DNA of 64,000 bases from Symbiodinium natans (Eukaryota > Sar > Dinophyceae > Suessiales > Symbiodiniaceae): NCBI GenBank assembly GCA_905221605.1, contig CAJNDS010002159.1:372001-436000 (forward strand). Reading direction: 5' to 3'. Each line of letters starts with the position of its first letter. Position 1 is the stretch's first letter. Positions 1-10,761 of the stretch are shown here, in pieces. Made by a program: the position numbers and the translations under genes. The notes below the pieces were generated by a model. The model was not told where the DNA came from. It saw only the letters and a list, made by a program, of their open reading frames with translations, and made no database searches.

Positions 1-2
1 TT

Positions 3-2387
3 CGGGACTTCCAGAGGCAGCTCGAGAAGTCCGACCCAAAACCGCCCGCAAAGCGCGCGCCTGACTCCCAGCGGCGCAAGAAAATTAAGAAACAGCGCCG
101 AAGGGAGCGAGACTACAGGAGGAAGAACGACGACGCGGACCGAGATTCGAACCACGCCATTGCGCACGTCGCAGAACAAGGTCCTTCCGAAGGGCAGTGT
201 CGTCTCCCCCCCGAGGACCGTTTCGGTCCCGGGGACAGTACTGAGCTTGCTCTGACCAGCTTTCCCTTCCTGGCGAAGGAACCGAAGCTGCCCATGCGAG
301 ACTTCTCTTGGGAGATAGGGTTCCTAGAAGGTTTCCTCTTGGGCGGAATCCTTGTCTTGGTCGGGGTGCTTTGCTGTGCTCCTCTCAGACGAGGGGTTGG
401 CGCCAGGAACAGGGTTCGACACCAAGGAACCCAGACCTTGGCCAGCCCTGGAGAAGGATCCGAGCCCATGGACACGGTTAGGCCCCCGGGATTTAAGGCC
501 CCGCCTGAGGATTTCGGCACGCCTTGGCTAGCGGTCAAAAACCCGACCAGGCAGAGGCGAGAGCTGTCCCGCACACCGCTCGATCAGCACGGACCGAAGA
601 GCCAGGCGGCCCCGGCAGTTTTGTTCCGACCCCGGGAGGGGCCGACCGTTGTCTGTGTGACTCCCAAGGGGTCGACCTACCATTCTCAGACGTGCCCGCG
701 TATCTTGTCTCATGAGAGGAAAACAATGCAACCATGCGCCGTGTGCCGACCTGACCAGGTTATGCCGGACCCCTACAGCGACGACGCTCAAGCCCCCTTC
801 CTGGGCAGGGCAAAGGTCTCGATTTGGCTCCAGGACCCACACTTCCACTCTCCTTCCTGCGCCCTCGTTCGCCCCGTGTATCGGCTGGCGCAGCCGTGTA
901 GGGATTGCGGGCCCGAAAGGGACTTCAGGTACTACCCCCAGCTCCCTCGCCGAAACGACGATGCCCAGAGAGACAACAACCATGCAATAGCGCATGTCGG
1001 GCTGCCAGAGATTGGCATGGGGCTTATCCTTAGCCTATGCCTCGCCTGCATGATCTTCCAGGCTTGTGCCCAATCCCTCATGCTTCCTGCCGAGGACCCC
1101 GAGGAACGTTTCGTTCCCGGGGGCCTGAATCGGCGCGTCGGAGAAATCGGAGCAAAACGGGTGACGTTCTCTGATTTAGAGACAAAACAGGCCGTTTTTT
1201 CGGATGCGTTAGAAGGAAGGGCAAGGCAAAGCCCGGAGGTGGAACCTCCTGCCAAGCCGGGTCGCATTCCAGGGAGGCTTCCCTTCTTGGGAGGACCAGC
1301 GACGGCCAAGCGGCTAGGAAGCGGCAAGCCCGCGCAGCTCCGACTGGCCCTCCGGTCTCGGTCTGACTTTGAAACTGAAGCACTCCGAGTCTCCCTGGAC
1401 CGTTTGGCTGAGACCACACGCAAGGCCTACATTGGGCAATTAAGGTGGTGGCAAATCTTTTGCGCCAGGAGGAAAGTGTCATGGCTGCTCACCGGGGCGA
1501 ATCCGCAGGAAGAAGAAGACGCCATCATCGACTTCATTCTGCATACGGCCGTGAACGGAGGACGAGCGCCTGGAACAGTGAAAACCAGGTTAGCCGCGCT
1601 AAAATCCGCCCACGTGTCGATTGGCCTTCGTGACCCACTCGAGGGCAAGCCAAGGATCCAACTGGCCCTCGCGGGACTCAAAAAGAGATACCAGTTTCCT
1701 AAAAGACGGGCACCGGTCACGCCGCAACTCCTGCAGTGGATCCGAGATGAGATGGAACGTGCCATCCTCCTGGATCGTCAAGTTCTGTGGCTGGCCTTGT
1801 GCCTTGGGTATTTCTTCCTCCTCCGAGCGTCCGAATTTTTGCCCGTAGGGTATCTCCCTAGTTCCCGCCACCTGAGAGGCTGCGATGTCCTGCTGAAGTT
1901 GCAGGGCAAGGTGTGCAACCTCAGTCAGATCCGAAACGCGGACGAAGTCGTGGTACATATCCGCGGGAGTAAGACCGACAAATATAATCGCGGATCGGTC
2001 CGGAATCATTTTAAAGGGTCCGGGGTTTTGTGCCCCGTTTTGGCGGCGCAGGAATACTTCCTGACTTTTCCGGACCGTTTCCTTGGTGGCGGAGAGGACG
2101 AGAGACCAATTATGCGGTATTCGAACGGAGCGGAAGTAGCCCGCGAGACGCTCCAGGACCTTATCAAACGGGCTGCGCTACATTTCGGTCAAACTGACCA
2201 GATAGGGGCGCACTCGCTACGATTCGGAGGAGCATCGGCTTTATGGTCGGCATACCACAACGCAGACCAGCTCAAGCGGTATGGGCGTTGGACATCTGAT
2301 GTCTTTCATGAGTATATCTGGGATGCTCGCTCAGCCGCGAAAGGCGTAGCAGAAGCTATGGCAACGGCTGACCTCATGCCGACTTGA
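3..2387 (+). CDS. Tyrosine recombinase ORF of a DIRS/Ngaro-like retroelement (5' truncated by window edge)
   Basis: The frame is open from base 3 to a TGA at 2385-2387, so the start lies outside the window; the first internal ATG is at 294. The last third has the signature of a tyrosine recombinase, which cuts and rejoins DNA through a covalent tyrosine link. An Arg sits in LLRASE (1824), the box HSLRFGG supplies His (2211) and Arg (2220), GRW follows (2283-2291), and the nucleophile Tyr is in HEYIW (2313). A SAM-like N-terminal helical domain begins near TRKAYIGQLRWW. Further upstream are two related Cys/His clusters (YHSQTCPRI with CAVC; FHSPSCALV with CRDC), probably zinc-binding, and a basic N-terminus. 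No reverse transcriptase is visible; it would lie to the left. The split direct repeats directly downstream support a retroelement rather than a host gene. It looks intact within the window. Confidence 0.87.
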   Translation, partial: RDFQRQLEKSDPKPPAKRAPDSQRRKKIKKQRRRERDYRRKNDDADRDSNHAIAHVAEQGPSEGQCRLPPEDRFGPGDSTELALTSFPFLAKEPKLPMRDFSWEIGFLEGFLLGGILVLVGVLCCAPLRRGVGARNRVRHQGTQTLASPGEGSEPMDTVRPPGFKAPPEDFGTPWLAVKNPTRQRRELSRTPLDQHGPKSQAAPAVLFRPREGPTVVCVTPKGSTYHSQTCPRILSHERKTMQPCAVCRPDQVMPDPYSDDAQAPFLGRAKVSIWLQDPHFHSPSCALVRPVYRLAQPCRDCGPERDFRYYPQLPRRNDDAQRDNNHAIAHVGLPEIGMGLILSLCLACMIFQACAQSLMLPAEDPEERFVPGGLNRRVGEIGAKRVTFSDLETKQAVFSDALEGRARQSPEVEPPAKPGRIPGRLPFLGGPATAKRLGSGKPAQLRLALRSRSDFETEALRVSLDRLAETTRKAYIGQLRWWQIFCARRKVSWLLTGANPQEEEDAIIDFILHTAVNGGRAPGTVKTRLAALKSAHVSIGLRDPLEGKPRIQLALAGLKKRYQFPKRRAPVTPQLLQWIRDEMERAILLDRQVLWLALCLGYFFLLRASEFLPVGYLPSSRHLRGCDVLLKLQGKVCNLSQIRNADEVVVHIRGSKTDKYNRGSVRNHFKGSGVLCPVLAAQEYFLTFPDRFLGGGEDERPIMRYSNGAEVARETLQDLIKRAALHFGQTDQIGAHSLRFGGASALWSAYHNADQLKRYGRWTSDVFHEYIWDARSAAKGVAEAMATADLMPT

Positions 2388-2502
2388 ATACGAAAGACCG
2401 AGTGTTGTTTCAGCGCCGGTCGATCGTAATCGCAGTTTTGTACGACTTGTTTTCTCCCTACCCGAGGACTGCTTCAGTCCCGGGTGTAGTGAGGGGGGGG
2501 GT

Positions 2503-2595
2503 GAGCCCAAAAGGGCAAACAACCTTGCAGTGCCCTGCGCGCAAAAAGATCTGCGCACTCGTGCTTCACGTGAGTAGCAAACCGTAGCGTGAAAC
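2503..2595 (+). repeat. 93-bp direct repeat, copy 1 (B1-like)
   Basis: Near-identical to 2705-2797. Both run from GAGCCCAAAAGGGC to CGTAGCGTGAAAC. With the 109 bp between them this gives the B1-A2-B2 order described for the 3' end of DIRS/Ngaro elements. The matching A1 copy would sit at the element's 5' end, outside the window. The repeat end GCAAACCGTA..GTGAAACC is followed by its inverted complement GGTTTCAC..TACGGTTTGC at about 2620-2645, so RNA or single strands could form a hairpin. Confidence 0.7.
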
Positions 2596-2704
2596 CTGTT
2601 TAGCATAGCTTGCATGCGTAGGGTTTCACCTGTGTACGGTTTGCGTTAGGCTCAAGCGTAGAGGTAGCTGTACAGAGTTTTTTAGGTCCCACCCGCCCGC
2701 CCCC

Positions 2705-2797
2705 GAGCCCAAAAGGGCAAACAACCTTGCAGTGCCCTGCGCGCAAAAAGATCTGCGCACTCGTGCTTCACGTGAGTAGCAAACCGTAGCGTGAAAC
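2705..2797 (+). repeat. 93-bp direct repeat, copy 2 (B2-like); likely right end of the retroelement
   Basis: Second copy of the repeat at 2503-2595. The retroelement probably ends at or just after 2797, where unrelated sequence and a CA microsatellite begin. Confidence 0.65.
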
Positions 2798-2829
2798 GCC
2801 CAGTTCCCTTTTGGACGTTCTCTTTGAGA

Positions 2830-2830
<1 letters not shown>

Positions 2831-2862
<32 letters not shown>
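2831..2862. repeat. (AC)16 microsatellite
   Basis: Pure dinucleotide run just beyond the retroelement repeat. Confidence 0.97.
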
Positions 2863-2864
<2 letters not shown>

Positions 2865-3169
2865 CGGTTTTTACAAGCACACCTCGTGTCTACCCACCAT
2901 GAAGAAAAGAACTACACACCCTTGTTCAGAAGCACCTCCCGTGTTGATGAACATAAAGTGTTCAGACAACTAACGTAAACCAACAGGGCGGGCTTTTCTC
3001 TTCCTCTTGGTGTGTGGGTTAAACGGGCTTAAGGCTTAGGGTTTAGGGTTTGGGGGTAGGGTTTAGGGTTTAGGGTTTAGGTTTTTTTGTGGGTGGGTTA
3101 AGGACCTTGTGATGCTTCGAGCTGCGGGAAGCAAGCCACAAGCGACAAAAAACCGTGCACTTTACAATC

Positions 3170-3274
3170 TTAGTAGCTGAGTGAGTACACTTTACAATTT
3201 TTATGGGCGTGCGATAGTCCCTGTAGAACTGGCAGTGTACACTTTTTGGGGGGCTTATGAACTCAGCAACTAAG
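3170..3274. repeat. Introner family E copy outside a recognised gene
   Basis: Starts TTAGTAGCTGAGTGAG and ends CAGCAACTAAG, the same termini as the introns at 41153-41261, 42890-43058 and 57528-57645. The inner part also matches (ACTTTACA, CCCTGTAGAACTG, CAGTGTACACTTTTT). No matching target duplication was found and the flanks do not read as exons. It is either an insertion in non-coding DNA or a relic of a decayed gene. Confidence 0.75.
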
Positions 3275-4135
3275 GCTGTTTTTTTCGGGTTTAGGGCTTA
3301 GGGTTTAGGGTTTAGGGCTTCGTGCTGCTTTTGAGCTCTTCACCACGACACTCCCTCACATCCCAATCATCTCAATGCAAAGGGACATACCCTATAAGAC
3401 TATAAGACTCTCAGCCCATTCCCACTCGCCCACTGTAAACCCTAAACCCTAAGCCCTAAACCCTAAACCCTTACTCAGATCGCCTGGGGCTGAAGACAGC
3501 AAGTGCTTTGGCAGGAATTGGGTCACAAAGTGGGCCCCGATGTGCTCAGGCAGGGCCTTGTTTTTAGGGGGTTGTAGGTTTGGGTGGGGTTTAGGGTAAA
3601 GGTGCCCCAGAAAGAAAGGGGCATGATTCAGAGGCCTGTCAAGAAACCCCCAAGACTGTGAGACACTTACATGCTGCCCTCATCTGCATACCCACAACTT
3701 TCGCGCGCAGATACCCTTGAAACACCCTCGGCTAGCCCTAAACCCTAAACCCTAAATTTCAGGCCTAGCGGCACGGGCCGGCCCCCGCCCCCCAAAGCAC
3801 GAAACCTTGAACCTTGGCACTGTCTTCTCTTTCCCGTGTTTTTGTCCTCTCCTTCTCTCTGTCTCTCTTTCTCCTGCCTTCGCCCCCCCCTCCCTCCCTC
3901 CCCCCCCCGGCGCGCGCGCGCGCGCGCACCCGCATCAGGAGCATCAGTGGGGTTGGTTTGGGGGCCTTCAAGGCGTTCTGTGCATGCGTTTTGCCTTCGA
4001 AAACCTTCAGAAAGAGCTGTAAACACGTGTTTTTGGGCTTGGGAAGCCTTTTGGGACCCAGGAAAGGGAGCATCATGAGCATCAGCGGCCTCCCCCAGGC
4101 CATCCAAAACCCCCTTAAACACGCCGATTGTATGT

Positions 4136-4246
4136 GCTTGAACGCTTGCGTGCCCACGAAACCCCCAAAAGCAAGACCCCGAATGCCCTTAAGGGCATTC
4201 GGGGTCCTGCTGTTCGGGTGTTTTGTAGGCACGAAGCCGTTCGAGC
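4136..4246. repeat. Long imperfect palindrome with a 32-bp perfect core
   Basis: The core at 4175-4206 is a perfect palindrome centred on CCCTTAAGGG. The arms continue imperfectly for about 55 bp each side: the left arm CTTGAACGCTTGCGTGCC matches the reverse complement of the right arm near 4230-4246. It could extrude a cruciform. It resembles the other short fold-back elements here but belongs to none of the recurrent families I found. Confidence 0.8.
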
Positions 4247-5386
4247 GCGTAAAATGAGCGATTTTCGGGGCGTTTTTACGTGGATCGTGGACCCACAAAA
4301 CACTCGGTATTTACGAGGTTTTCTGCTGTTGGAACCCCCCCCAAAACAAGCATCATGAGCATCAGCTGGGTCTCTGGGCCGTGGGCCCGGAGGCCCACGA
4401 AGCCCATGAGAAACGATGGCTGGATGATGCGCCCGGACCCCCGCGCATCAGCAGCATCAGCAGACCCCCCCCCCGGACATGGGTTTCGATGATGCGCACT
4501 TTGGGGGCGGGTCAAGGGCAACAAGGGTGGGGGTCGGAGGCACGCGTGAAAAACCTCATAAAAACACGGTATTTACGGTGATTTCAGCGTTTTTCAGCGT
4601 TTTTTACTGCCTTGGGGCCGCCGGCCAGGGCTGCTGATGCTCATGATGCTCGCCTGGTTTTGGGCTTCCGGTACCCCCCCCAAACCTTGAAAAACGTGGT
4701 TTCGGCCTGGCGCGCGCCCCATGTGAAAAGCTAGGGTCGATGATGCGCGCCTGTGAGGGTTTAATGGGGTGCTGCGGGTGTTTTGTGGCCTCGGTTTTTC
4801 GTAAAAAACCATGGTTTTTACGTGGATTTCGTGCTTTTCGCACCACCGCGTGTTGCGTCCCCTTGGATGCCGTTTTGGAGGCCTCCCGAAGGGCCCCGCG
4901 CGAATATGAAGCAATTTTGAGCGGGGTCGGCGGCTCGGGCGCTCGCCCCTTAAAGCTGGCGCTTTAGTGCGACGCGGGCTCCGCCCTGGACCACGGGCGG
5001 CGCGGGGGCCGGATTTAAGAGCCTCCGACCCCGCAGGAGAACAAGTTTAAGGTTTGGGGTTTGGTGATTTTGTTTGCGGTTCCTGGGGGGGGGGGGGGTA
5101 GCGGGGGGGGAGGGGTAGAAAACGCCTATGGTCCATGAGTTTACGCGGTGTGGGTGGCCTGTTCCTCCACGGAAAAGCTGGCGGGGTACCCCCCCCTACC
5201 CCTCCCGCTGCGTTTTGGGGGGGTAAGGAGGGAAAGAGGGAGGTTTTCACCTCCTTTTCCCATCCAACACGCCGCCAGGGTCGGCGGACCCTAAACCCCA
5301 AACCCTAAACCCTAAACCCTAAACCTCTAAACCCTAAACCCTAAACCCAAGTGCCTTATAGCGTGAAGCTGATGCCACCTGCACAG

Positions 5387-5471
5387 GCAGCTGCTCGAGC
5401 TCGCCGCCCTCACGGACGCTGCGGGCTTCGGGCGCACCGTGACCGCAGCAGCGCCACGGCCTGACATGTAG
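5387..5471 (+). CDS. Candidate exon, unknown product
   Basis: After the acceptor-like GCACAG a frame reads QLLELAALTDAAGFGRTV and ends at a TAG just before a telomere-like tract. Balanced composition and flanking repeats suggest an isolated exon. No family recognised. Confidence 0.3.
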
Positions 5472-6477
5472 GGGTTGAGGGTTGGGGGTTTAGGGTTTAG
5501 GGTTTAGGGTCTAGGGTTTAGGGTTTAGGGTCTAGGGTTTAGGGTGTAGGTTTATGAAGATGATGGGCTGTTCAGGTTCAGGTTTGAGGGAGAAGGGTGC
5601 TACATGAGGTGGCACGTTGTTCCAGTCCTGTTGGTTTTTTGGACGCTCCGGGTTTTCCTTCAGTTGCCTTTGCAACCGCACCCTAAACCCTAAACCCTCA
5701 AGAAGCTTGGGAGGTTTCGGGCCGAGAAGTTTTGCGCCCCCTCCCTGGAATCGAATCAGGGCACGGCCCTGCCTGCTATGCTTACGGGCCTAGGTGGTCA
5801 GCAGCGCTCCCGCAAGTTGAAGGTTAGGGTCTAGGGTTTAGGGTCTCGGGTTTAGGGTTTCGGGTTTAGGGTTCGGGTTTAGGGTTTAGAAGGGATAGGT
5901 GTCTTCTTGTTGCACAACAGCGCGCCTCAATGCTGCAAGGTGCAGGCCGGCGTCTACTTTGACGAGCAGGCGCGACCGGTTAGCGCGACCTACCCCTATC
6001 CCCGAAAAACTCCAGTCAGTTTGGGTTTAGGGTTTCGGGTTTCGGGTTTCGAGTTTCGGGTTTAGGGTTTAGGGTATTCTGTTTAGGGTTGAGGCTTTCG
6101 GTTCACAGCATCTATAGGTTCAGGAGCTCACCCCCTGGAGTTTGAGCGCCCGAGCCTCCCCGAAAGCTCCAAAACCCAAAGCTCCAAACCCCTAAACCCT
6201 AAACCCTAAACCCTAAAGCTCTCCAATCCCCTTGTCTCCACACCCCCTCTTGCCCAATACAAGCCCTGGTGGTAGAACGGACGAGCCGGAAGTGCGCTTG
6301 CGTAGTAAATGGATTGCAGGTTCCTAAACCCTAAACCCTAGACCCTAAACCCTAAGGTTGGTGAGGGTTTGGGGCATTATCAGGCTCAGAGCTTGGTGTT
6401 GATAAGGGCCCCTGCCTTGAACTCCGAATCGCAAGGATCTCCGAGCCATATGGGAAAGCCGTGGAAAAAAACCCAAT

Positions 6478-6592
6478 TAGGACCCAGAGTAGGCCCTGAT
6501 TCAGGGTTCAGGGTTCAGGGTTCAGGGTTCAGGGTTCAGGGTTCAGGGTTTAGGGTTTAGGGTTTAGGGTTTAGGGTTTAGGGTTTAGGGTT
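6478..6592. repeat. Telomere-variant tract (TTCAGGG then TTTAGGG) beside an introner H-like end
   Basis: GACCCAGAGTAGGCCCTG is the left end of introner family H (compare 27569-27699). It runs straight into a homogeneous TTCAGGG run and then a TTTAGGG run. Confidence 0.75.
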
Positions 6593-6756
6593 GGGTACCC
6601 TCAACCATCCTAAACCCTCTGATATTACCCTAAGGGTCCATGCACCCAAATAGGGAATGCTTGGGCCTTCAAGTACCTCCTATATGGGGGGACTTTCGGG
6701 CCCCAGTATATAATTATGAGGTGCATGGAGCTCTAGGGGTACTCTTGGGTCGAGTA

Positions 6757-6896
6757 CTTGGAGGTTCATGGTACTTATTAACCACTTATAACTGTACTTA
6801 TAACTGTACCTATAACCATATTAGGGCACTTAAGGGTCTTATAACTGGGTTATAAGCACAGTTATGGTTGGTTAGTAAGCACCATGAACCTCCAAG
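6757..6896. repeat. Short inverted-repeat element, family A
   Basis: Ends CTTGGAGGTTCATGGT and ACCATGAACCTCCAAG are inverted complements. The interior has repeated TTATAACTGTAC motifs. Related copies occur at about 15306-15395, 45064-45209 and 48946-49051. No ORF, so it is non-autonomous (MITE-like). Confidence 0.85.
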
Positions 6897-7144
6897 CATA
6901 GGACCGGAAAGCAGTGAAAAGCCCTAAAGAGTCCAAGGTTGCTTCACGAAGGCCCCAAGCAGCTTGCTACATCCTCGAACCCCAATCCCGGCACTAAAGG
7001 TCCCCCGGTTTATTGTTTTGGGTTAGGGGGGGGAGCTTCCCCCTGACAGAATTTTGCGGGGTTTGGTTTAGGGTGTAGGGCTAGGGCTTTAAGGGATCAG
7101 GGTTTAGGGGGTTTAGGGCTTAGAGCTGTTAGATCCTGACACAG

Positions 7145-7201
7145 GCTTTCGCCACGTTGATCGGCAAGCTGCTCTCAAACGAGGCGTGTGCTCCGCAAGC
7201 C
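7145..7201 (+). CDS. Candidate exon, unknown product
   Basis: Behind the acceptor-like GACACAG a frame reads AFATLIGKLLSNEACAPQA. It lies between repeat tracts. No domain recognised. Confidence 0.3.
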
Positions 7202-7563
7202 ATAGGTACAGGCCCCTGATGTTTAACATTTCCCTTTTGGGGTTTTGGGGTTCCCTAAGAACCATATCATAGACCCTAAGAAAAGCCCGACACCACCAAA
7301 AGCCTCAACGCCTCATCAACAACCCTAACCCTAAACCCTACACGCAAAACCCTAAACCCCCTTCGAAGCTAGGGTGCCCACGTAGCTACCAGCATTGGCC
7401 CATAGATCCCCTACATCATTCGGATGTAAGCTATCACATTCCAGAATGCAAGTTCTTTAAGCGAGTGGGTTTAGGCCTTAGGGTTTAGGGTTTTAGGGTC
7501 CTTGGGGGGAAACCCTGATCCCCAAAACCGTTCGGGGGTGAACTATAATCCCTAATTGAGAAC

Positions 7564-7622
7564 AGTGGGGTGGTACGAGTGGTCGGAGAAGCGCGAGCGT
7601 GCAGAAGAAGGTGCTTCACTGG
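7564..7622 (+). CDS. Candidate exon, unknown product
   Basis: Reads WYEWSEKRERAEEGASLVQ between repeat-rich stretches. Rich in Trp and charged residues. No family recognised and the splice sites are not fixed. Confidence 0.25.
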
Positions 7623-10014
7623 TTCAGCGTTTAGGGTTTATAGGGGCCCGAATTTGCAGAGTCTAAACCCTGAACCCTAGATCCCTAAACCCTAGACTTA
7701 GGGTTTAGGGTTTAGGGTTTAGGGTTTGGGGTTTGGGGTTTAGGGTTTAGGGTTTCAGGAAATGCGACATATCGAAGGTTGCCGAAAATAAGGGTACGTC
7801 ATGGGGGTCCTTAGTTGAAGGGAGTCCTACTATTTTGGGGTTTTACATCTGGGGTCCCTTCTTAGCGCAACCCCCCAAAATAATGTTCTTAACTTAAGGC
7901 GCACGTCATGACCTGCTGTCCGTTTCAGGGCAGCAGGCGGCTTTGGGGTGTTGGCTTTGTTGGGCTTCAGGTGAGAACCTGCGGGGGGGGGGGGGGGGGT
8001 GTTGCCGCAAACCCAACAAACCCCAAAGCTTGAAGTGGGTGGTTGTCAAAATCATAATCCCTTCTGGGAAACCCTAAATACTAGGTGCCGCATTATCACC
8101 CTCAACCTTAAACCCTAAACCCTGAACCATAACATTGACAGACAATCACCACAGTGAAAGAAGCAAATCCCATGGGCATGAGATCCGAGCCTCCCTGAGC
8201 CATAAGCGCGATAAGGTTGAGCCCCATATAAGCCATGAACAAGCCTTTTCACGAGGGCAACTAAGGGTTTAGGGTTTAGGGTTTAGGGTTTCGGGAGGAG
8301 TGGGAAGAACACGGCCCGTGACAACCAGTAATAGCATGATGCACCAATGCACGGGCGCAAGCCAATGATTCATTATGTTACAAAAAGCAACCCAACACCC
8401 CCCAAGAGAACACAGGGGTTCTTTTTTGCGCGTGAACTTATTCATAGTGAAAAGCAATTGGGGGCTCGATACTACACGCAAGCCCTTAAACCATTACTCC
8501 AAAACCCCTGCAACCCCAAACCCAAAGCCCCTATACCCGAAACCCTAACCCTTAACCCCTAAACCCTAAGCCCTAAACCCTAAGCCCTAAGCCCTAAACC
8601 CTAAACGCTACACCCGAAACCCTAAACCCTAACCCCCACTGCCATTCCTTGCCCCAAACGCAGAAGGCCCCGCACGCCATGGTGCGCTGCGCCTTAAACT
8701 TTGGATTGCCCAAAGCACCTCAGCCGACAATGACTGGGTTTAAGGCTTAAGGTTTAGGGTTTGGGGTTTGGGGTTTGGGCTTTCGGGTTTGGGGTTTAGG
8801 GTTTAGGGTTTATAATTTGGAGTCTCGAAACGAATTCGGGCCTTAAGGTGTTTAGGGCCGAGGAGGTGTGAGGTTGTCCGGGTTTCGGGCTCCAGGTCTC
8901 ATTGGGCGTTTAGGGACTTGGGTTTGGGATGTTCCCCCTTACACTAACAGTCCGTAGCAGCGATGATCATAGGAGGTACTATAATCCTCATTACGGGCTG
9001 TTAGCATAAGCGGGAACGTCCCAAATTTGGGTTTACAAGGCTTTGGGTCGAAGGAACCGTAAGAAAACCCCCCAAGCCCAACAGGGGCTTGGTCCCCCTG
9101 GTTCTTCGTGGGGAGTGAGGGAATCTATATATAGATATATACCCTTGAAGGGAACTCATTCCCTGATTCTCTACTAAGAACCAGTCAGTGGTGCTTTTGA
9201 CGGGGTTTGAGGCTTGCTTGCTGGGTTGAGGGTGTGCAGCGGGCCGCGGGGTTTTCGTCGACGGTTTCCTCAGTCCTAAACCCCCGCCCCCCCCCCCTCC
9301 GCAAAAAAAAACAAGTTAGTTTATAAATAAAACCGAATTAATTGAATAATTACCCAAACCCTAAACCTTGGTCGACTATGAGAAAGGCCAAGGCCTAAGG
9401 CCTCAGGAGTTCGCCGTCGACCTGACAGCGTAGTTCAGGAGTTCTCAGTCGACCTGTAGTTCGATGCGATGGCAACCCCGAAGCTCTAAAACTCAAGGGT
9501 CACAGGGGTTTAGGGCAAAAGTTGTTCGGGGTTTAAGGGTTGCATGTAGGGCGTTTGATGCTTAGGGGGGTCTAAGGTCGAGGGGTTCGGGGGTTGAGGG
9601 CCCAAGGGGCCTCAAGACAGTGAAAATCGGTAGCTTGGTGCAGGGCTTTTTGTTTAGACGAAGTACTGACGGGGTGTGACGTCATATGGTACCTGGAATG
9701 GAAAATGCAAATATGTTTGGATGCACGGGTGTTTATGGCTGATCTTTGCGATTCTCCGACTACGACACCTGCGTGGTTTTGCCTTCGGAGACGAAACCTG
9801 CATGTATACTCCTTGAACATGTCAAGTACAGACCAGATGTTTCCGGCAGTTTTCGTGTATATATATATACATACATATATAGATACACATGTATGTATGC
9901 ATATATATATATATATGTATGCATGGGTATCTATGCATTCACGTGTGGAGTTCACCTTTTTGTACTCCAGGCACCCCAAGCCCGCCGCCCCCATCCCCCC
10001 CATCCCCCCTGGCT
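7623..10014. other. Repeat-rich stretch without a supported gene
   Basis: Contains telomere-like tracts (7700-7755, 8266-8292, 8535-8632, 8745-8812), a G homopolymer (about 7983-8000), a family B element (8924-9025) and TA-rich simple repeats (about 9858-9918). Reading frames over the latter are low complexity. Confidence 0.6.
8924..9025. repeat. Short inverted-repeat element, family B
   Basis: Begins TTTGGGATGTTCCCCCTTA and ends GGGAACGTCCCAAA. The inner arms CTAACAGTCC and GGCTGTTAG also pair. Copies at 17240-17341 and 61865-61967, with a partial copy near 23610-23660. Confidence 0.88.
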
Positions 10015-10106
10015 CATGCCCGCATCGCCTGAGGACGGCGAGGTGATTCCGCTCGTCCCCATCGATATCCGCGAAAACGAGCCGGGTCGCAAAGTTCTGG
10101 ATAGTG
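10015..10106 (+). CDS. Candidate exon, unknown product
   Basis: A frame reads SPEDGEVIPLVPIDIREN followed by EPGRKVLD. The peptide is not repeat-derived and has an ordinary soluble-protein composition. A telomere-like tract follows. No family recognised. Confidence 0.35.
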
Positions 10107-10532
10107 GGAGTGGGGGTGGGCTTAGGGTTTCGCCCGACGGGTTCAGTTACGGGGGTGGGGTACATCGTAATACACAGTGTTTCGTGTTCTCGAGGCCGGG
10201 AGACAACAATTATTGAGAGTCTGCTTCCTGGTGTCGGGCTGTGTGATTGCTCAGAATCCTTTGTCTTTCCAGGAAGCAGAAAGCCCAAACCCCCGACTCA
10301 AAACCATGAACCACCCACTATAGACCCTAAGCAGAGAATTGGCAAAGCCCAGACTTAAACAAAAAACAAAAAGAAAAACAACACACACACACACACACAG
10401 AGCAGCATAGGCTGTGCACTGCAGCGGCAAGGCCTGCGTGGCTAGAAACGAAATGGTGTTTTTTCGAGGCTGACATGCATTGCTTCAGCTGACAATGTTT
10501 CGAAAGCCTCATGCACATTCAGAGCACGCACC

Positions 10533-10761
10533 GTGAACAAGGAGGAGCAGCGCAGGGGACAAGACGCCGTTTTGGCCCGAAAAACCATCCCCGTAACTGA
10601 GCCCGCCAGGGGGTTTAGGGTTTGCTGTATGGCGCAGATGCTTGGGATGCAGAAGAGGCTCGAAAGCTTCGTCAGGTGCGACGAGCACGTCTGGCCCGAC
10701 TCAGGAGGGCCTTCTAACCAGGCCGTTCAAGGCGGCAAAGCCACCCTGACCAATTCCTTGG
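10533..10761 (+). CDS. Candidate exon(s), unknown product
   Basis: One frame reads KEEQRRGQDAVLARK, crosses a short GGGTTTAGGG, then continues MLGMQKRLESFVRCDEHVW. It stops being protein-like at the telomere array starting at 10760. It may be two exons with a small intron around 10610-10630. No family recognised. Confidence 0.35.

Larger units (their letters stand above)
2863..5386. other. Gene-free stretch: telomere-like tracts, CpG/pyrimidine low complexity, palindromes
   Basis: No coding region is supported. It holds short TTTAGGG and CCCTAAA tracts (about 3030-3080, 3295-3325, 3437-3472, 3735-3755, 5290-5348), a pyrimidine-rich block followed by alternating CG (about 3850-3928), repeated ATCATGAGCATCAGC motifs (about 4070, 4350, 4450; reversed near 4630), and a G-rich block (5085-5115). 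Open frames on both strands here reflect GC-rich composition and the inverted repeat. Confidence 0.7.

Noticed and set aside
293-1482. Several minus-strand frames opposite the recombinase ORF
   Set aside because: They are antisense shadows of a clearly conserved plus-strand recombinase, a result of high GC content.
2646-2656. TTAGGCTCAAG, similar to the 3' end of the dinoflagellate spliced leader
   Set aside because: Only the last bases match and the CCGTAGCCATTTT part is absent; it lies in the retroelement repeat spacer. No true spliced-leader relic was found in the window.
3745-4298. Overlapping long frames on both strands
   Set aside because: They arise from GC-rich low complexity and a palindrome; the peptides are mirror products of the inverted repeat.
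5730-5815. Minus-strand tRNA-like sequence (CCTGATTCGATTCCAGG resembles a T-arm)
   Set aside because: The T-loop closing pair is mismatched and the putative acceptor strands do not pair, so no cloverleaf can be drawn.
6265-6325. A-box-like GGTGGTAGAACGG suggesting a tRNA or SINE
   Set aside because: No matching B box or cloverleaf follows; the sequence runs into CCCTAAA repeats.
9572-10288. 238-codon minus-strand frame
   Set aside because: It crosses TA-rich simple repeat and telomere-like sequence, giving Tyr/Ile/Cys runs without a domain; an exon-like island is on the opposite strand.
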